From the NCBI RefSeq assembly GCF_001544695.2, contig NZ_FCOM02000015.1, positions 87,679 through 151,678 of the forward strand: a DNA stretch of 64,000 nucleotides, in the 5' to 3' direction. Every line of letters begins with the position of its first letter. Within the stretch, counting starts at the first letter, position 1. Both the position numbers and the translations under genes were made by a program. This DNA comes from Caballeronia arvi (GTDB lineage: Bacteria; Pseudomonadota; Gammaproteobacteria; Burkholderiales; Burkholderiaceae). The notes beneath the pieces were generated by a model. It did no database searches, was not told where the DNA came from, and saw only the letters and a program-made list of their open reading frames with translations. This document shows positions 62,701 to 64,000 of the stretch, piece by piece.

Positions 62701-64000
62701 TTCACACCCGTGGACAGGCTACTGATGCCCGTCGAGCTCGACGCCGACAAGCTGTTCAGACCCGTGGACAGACTGCTCACACCCGTGGACAGCGAGTTCA
62801 CGCCCGTGGACAGGCTGCTGAGGCCCGTCGAGGTCGAAGTCGACAAGCTGTTCAGACCCGTCGACAGCGAGCTCACACCCGTGGACAGGCTGCTGATGCT
62901 CGTGGAGGTCGACACCGACAGCGAGCTCACACCCGTGGACAGGCTGTTCACACCCGTGGACAGGCTGCTGAGGCCCGTCGAGGCCGAGGTCGACAGCGAG
63001 TTCATGCCCGTGGACAGGCTGCTGACGCCCGTCGAAGCCGAAGTCGACAGCGAGTTCATGCCCGTGGACAGCGAACCCATGCCCGTGGACAGGCTGCTGA
63101 TACCCGTCGAGGTCGACGCCGACAGCGAGCTCACGCCAGTCGACAGCGAGCTTACGCCCGTGGACAGCGAGTTCACGCCCGTGGACAGGCTGCTAAGGCC
63201 CGTCGAGGTCGATACCGACAGCGAGTTCAGGCCAGTCGACAGCGAACTCACGCCAGTCGACAGCGAGCTCACGCCCGTGGAGAGCGAGTTCACGCCCGTG
63301 GAGAGCGAGCTCACGCCCGTGGAGAGCGAGTTCATGCCCGTGGACAGGCTGCTGAGGCCCGTCGAGGTCGACACCGACAAGCTGTTCAGCCCCGTCGACA
63401 GCGAGCTCACACCCGTGGACAGGCTGCTGATGCCCGTGGAAGTCGACACCGACAACGAGCTCACGCCCGTGGACAGCGAACTGAGGCCCGTGGAGGTCGA
63501 AGCCGACAGCGAGCTGATGCCCGTCGAGGCCGAGGTCGACAGCGAGTTCATGCCCGTGGACAGGCTGCTGATGCCCGTCGAGGTCGACACCGACAGCGAG
63601 TTCAGGCCGGTCGACAGCGAGCTCACGCCCGTGGACAACGAGTTCATGCCCGTGGACAGGCTGCTGAGGCCCGTCGAAGTCGACACCGACAGCGAGTCCA
63701 CACCGGTCGACAGCGAATTGATGCCCGTCGAAGCCGACGCCGACAAGCTGTTCATGCCCGTGGACAGCGAACCGATGCCCGTCGAAGCCGACACCGACAG
63801 CGAGTTCATGCCCGTGGACAGCGAACCGATGCCCGTCGAAGCCGACACCGACAGCGAGCTCACACCCGTGGACAGCGAGCTCACACCCGTGGACAACGAA
63901 CCGATGCTGGTCGAAGCCGAGGCCGACAGCGAGCTCACGCCCGTGGACAACGAGTTCATGCCCGTGGACAGGCTGCTGAGGCCCGTCGAAGTCGACACCG
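59748..64000 (-). CDS. Trimeric autotransporter adhesin, C-terminal part (5' end outside window)
   Basis: At least 1417 residues of a YadA-type adhesin; no start lies in the window (the frame is open to the right edge). From the N-terminal side: a stalk of 97 complete modules, a neck (NSVQYDD... to NDAVNYGQL), a second shorter stalk, YadA-like head and neck repeats (GENSIAIGGNASA, RNAVAIGTNAVA, VNAVAMGASAVA), and the C-terminal anchor (about the last 100 residues) ending in the strand motif NASYRW. Three chains form one barrel and export the passenger. Likely role: adhesion to surfaces or hosts. Only one gene of this kind is visible. Confidence 0.95.
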   Translation of the reverse strand, partial: VSTSTGLSSLSTGMNSLSTGVSSLSASASTSIGSLSTGVSSLSTGVSSLSVSASTGIGSLSTGMNSLSVSASTGIGSLSTGMNSLSASASTGINSLSTGVDSLSVSTSTGLSSLSTGMNSLSTGVSSLSTGLNSLSVSTSTGISSLSTGMNSLSTSASTGISSLSASTSTGLSSLSTGVSSLSVSTSTGISSLSTGVSSLSTGLNSLSVSTSTGLSSLSTGMNSLSTGVSSLSTGVNSLSTGVSSLSTGVSSLSTGLNSLSVSTSTGLSSLSTGVNSLSTGVSSLSTGVSSLSASTSTGISSLSTGMGSLSTGMNSLSTSASTGVSSLSTGMNSLSTSASTGLSSLSTGVNSLSTGVSSLSVSTSTSISSLSTGVSSLSTGLNSLSTSTSTGLSSLSTGVNSLSTGVSSLSTGLNSLSASSSTGISSLSTGVNSLSVSTSTSVSSLSTGVNSLSTGLNSLSTSTSTGISSLSSGVSSLSTSVDSLSTGVNSLSTGVNSLSVSTSTGISSLSTGVNSLSTGLNSLSSSTSTGINSLSTGVNSLSTGLNSLSSSTSTGISSLSTGINSLSTGVSSLSTGLNSLSSSTSTGLSSLSTGVNSLSTGLNSLSTSTSTGINSLSTGVSSLSVSTSTGISSLSTGVNSLSTGLNSLSTSTSTGINSLSTGVNSLSTSASTGLSSLSTGVNSLSTSTSTGLSSLSTGMNSLSVSTSTGLSSLSTGVNSLSVSTSTGINSLSTGMNSLSTSTSTGLSSLSTGMNSLSASASTGITSLSTSTSTGITSLSTGVSSLSTGLSTLSVSVSTGITSLSTGIVSLSSSTSTSINSLSTGVANSVQYDDANHTQVTLGGQGHAPVKLKNVADGTETNDAVNYGQLSSLSLSSSTGINSLSTGMNSLSTSTSTGINSLSTGVSSLSTGLNSLSTSTSTGINSLSTGVNSLSMSTSAGINSLSTGVSSLSTGINSLSTSTSAGISSLSTGVSSLSTGISSLSSGISSLSTGVNSLSTGINSLSTSTSTSITSLSTGIVSISTTVNSLSTTVSTVVSGVTSMSTSLSSIVNGKGIKYFHANSILIDSEATGENSIAIGGNASATARNAVAIGTNAVANQANTVSFGNDQGDKLRLTHIANGVANDDVATIGQLKDTGLYDNGTAKTAVTFDSNADGTTDYSNITLGGTAGTVIHNVSTSVAPTDLINVAQLNALAAQVQNVTTEDNPLFNADGNRTTEAATASGTHAVAAGANAQATGVNAVAMGASAVANGANAVAIGANSHASGDDSVALGAGAVTDGPNTVSVGAEGSERQITNVAAGTQDTDVANVGQLNQAVADAKNYTDSMVGGMQGAIADIGRSAYSGIAASTALAMIPNIDQDKTMSVGVGGASYQGYAAAAVALNLRVTQNLVLKAGAGTTRAGTVYGANASYRW
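59751..60050 (-). other. YadA-type membrane anchor domain
   Basis: Coiled-coil entry (LNQAVADAKNYTDSM), then GIAASTALAMIPNI and four amphipathic strands ending AGTVYGANASYRW. The final aromatic Trp is the usual outer-membrane insertion signal. Confidence 0.88.
60852..61388 (-). repeat. Second stalk block of 7- and 11-residue modules
   Basis: 179 residues: 16 seven-residue modules and 6 eleven-residue modules. The last ones degenerate (SISTTVN, SLSTTVS, TVVSGVT, SMSTSLS) toward the head domain. Confidence 0.85.
61389..61517 (-). other. Neck domain between the two stalk blocks
   Basis: A 43-residue insert with the neck pattern KLKNVADGTETNDAVNYGQL, the adaptor that usually joins beta heads to coiled coils. 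The upstream part (YDDANHTQVTLGGQG) is a short beta-like segment. Confidence 0.75.
61518..64000 (-). repeat. First stalk block: tandem 21- and 33-bp modules
   Basis: The encoded protein is tiled without a gap by 97 complete modules: 62 of seven residues (SLSTGVN type) and 35 of eleven (SLSVSTSTGIS type), plus a partial module at the window edge. Every module length is a multiple of three bases, so gain or loss keeps the frame. The block continues beyond the window. Confidence 0.93.

Overview
The window is a high-GC betaproteobacterial chromosome segment. Gene order and protein character place it in Burkholderiaceae, most likely Paraburkholderia or Caballeronia: lptD-surA-pdxA-rsmA, ybgC-tolQRAB-pal-cpoB, kynR/kynBUA, amgK-murU and a very long trimeric autotransporter adhesin. 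No rRNA, insertion sequence or CRISPR array was seen. One tRNA (Lys, anticodon TTT) is present. The species call is an inference from family resemblance only.

Layout. Positions 1-7.4 kb hold core metabolism and maintenance: the end of argF, argG, murB, yajQ, plsY, a YbaK-type deacylase, and a translationally coupled queG-ogt-xerD run. Positions 7.4-16.9 kb carry tsaE-amiC, an EamA exporter, a small secreted protein, a pirin, a thioredoxin-TPR holdase (CnoX type), tcdA, pdxH, a cyclopropane-fatty-acid-synthase-like methyltransferase and a DUF72 protein. Positions 17.0-23.9 kb carry msrA, a flavin reductase, the kynurenine pathway of tryptophan degradation (kynR divergent from kynBUA) and an IclR regulator divergent from glutaryl-CoA dehydrogenase. 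Positions 24.2-25.6 kb hold a DUF883/YqjE/YqjK-like envelope trio. Positions 25.6-28.2 kb are a minor-pilin operon (fimT-pilV-pilW-pilX-pilE) in which pilW has lost its 5' end and pilY1 is absent. Then come nrdR, glyA and ydfG.

Positions 31.4-37.0 kb are the complete Tol-Pal envelope operon, followed by tRNA-Lys with a near-ideal promoter. Positions 37.3-40.5 kb form an accessory patch inserted after the tRNA. It holds a structured RNA-like leader resembling phage C4-type RNAs, a small unknown protein, a gene-poor stretch, and an AT-richer gene for a lipoprotein joining an astacin-type zinc protease to a beta-propeller. Positions 40.6-47.2 kb hold a WYL regulator coupled to a Sir2 protein, facing yhaO-yhaN (a nuclease and an SMC-like ATPase), a combination worth testing as a DNA-protection module. 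Positions 47.4-55.3 kb carry rsmA, pdxA, surA and lptD on one strand and amgK-murU (cell-wall recycling) on the other. Positions 55.4-58.7 kb hold purB and a gluconate kinase/permease pair.

The right end (59.7-64 kb and beyond) is the 3' part of a giant trimeric autotransporter. Its stalk is tiled without a break by 7-residue and 11-residue modules, 97 in the first block. An OmpA-family lipoprotein gene lies just downstream. The most unusual items are this heptad/hendecad stalk, the astacin-propeller lipoprotein, the C4-like leader with its small protein, and the decayed pilW.
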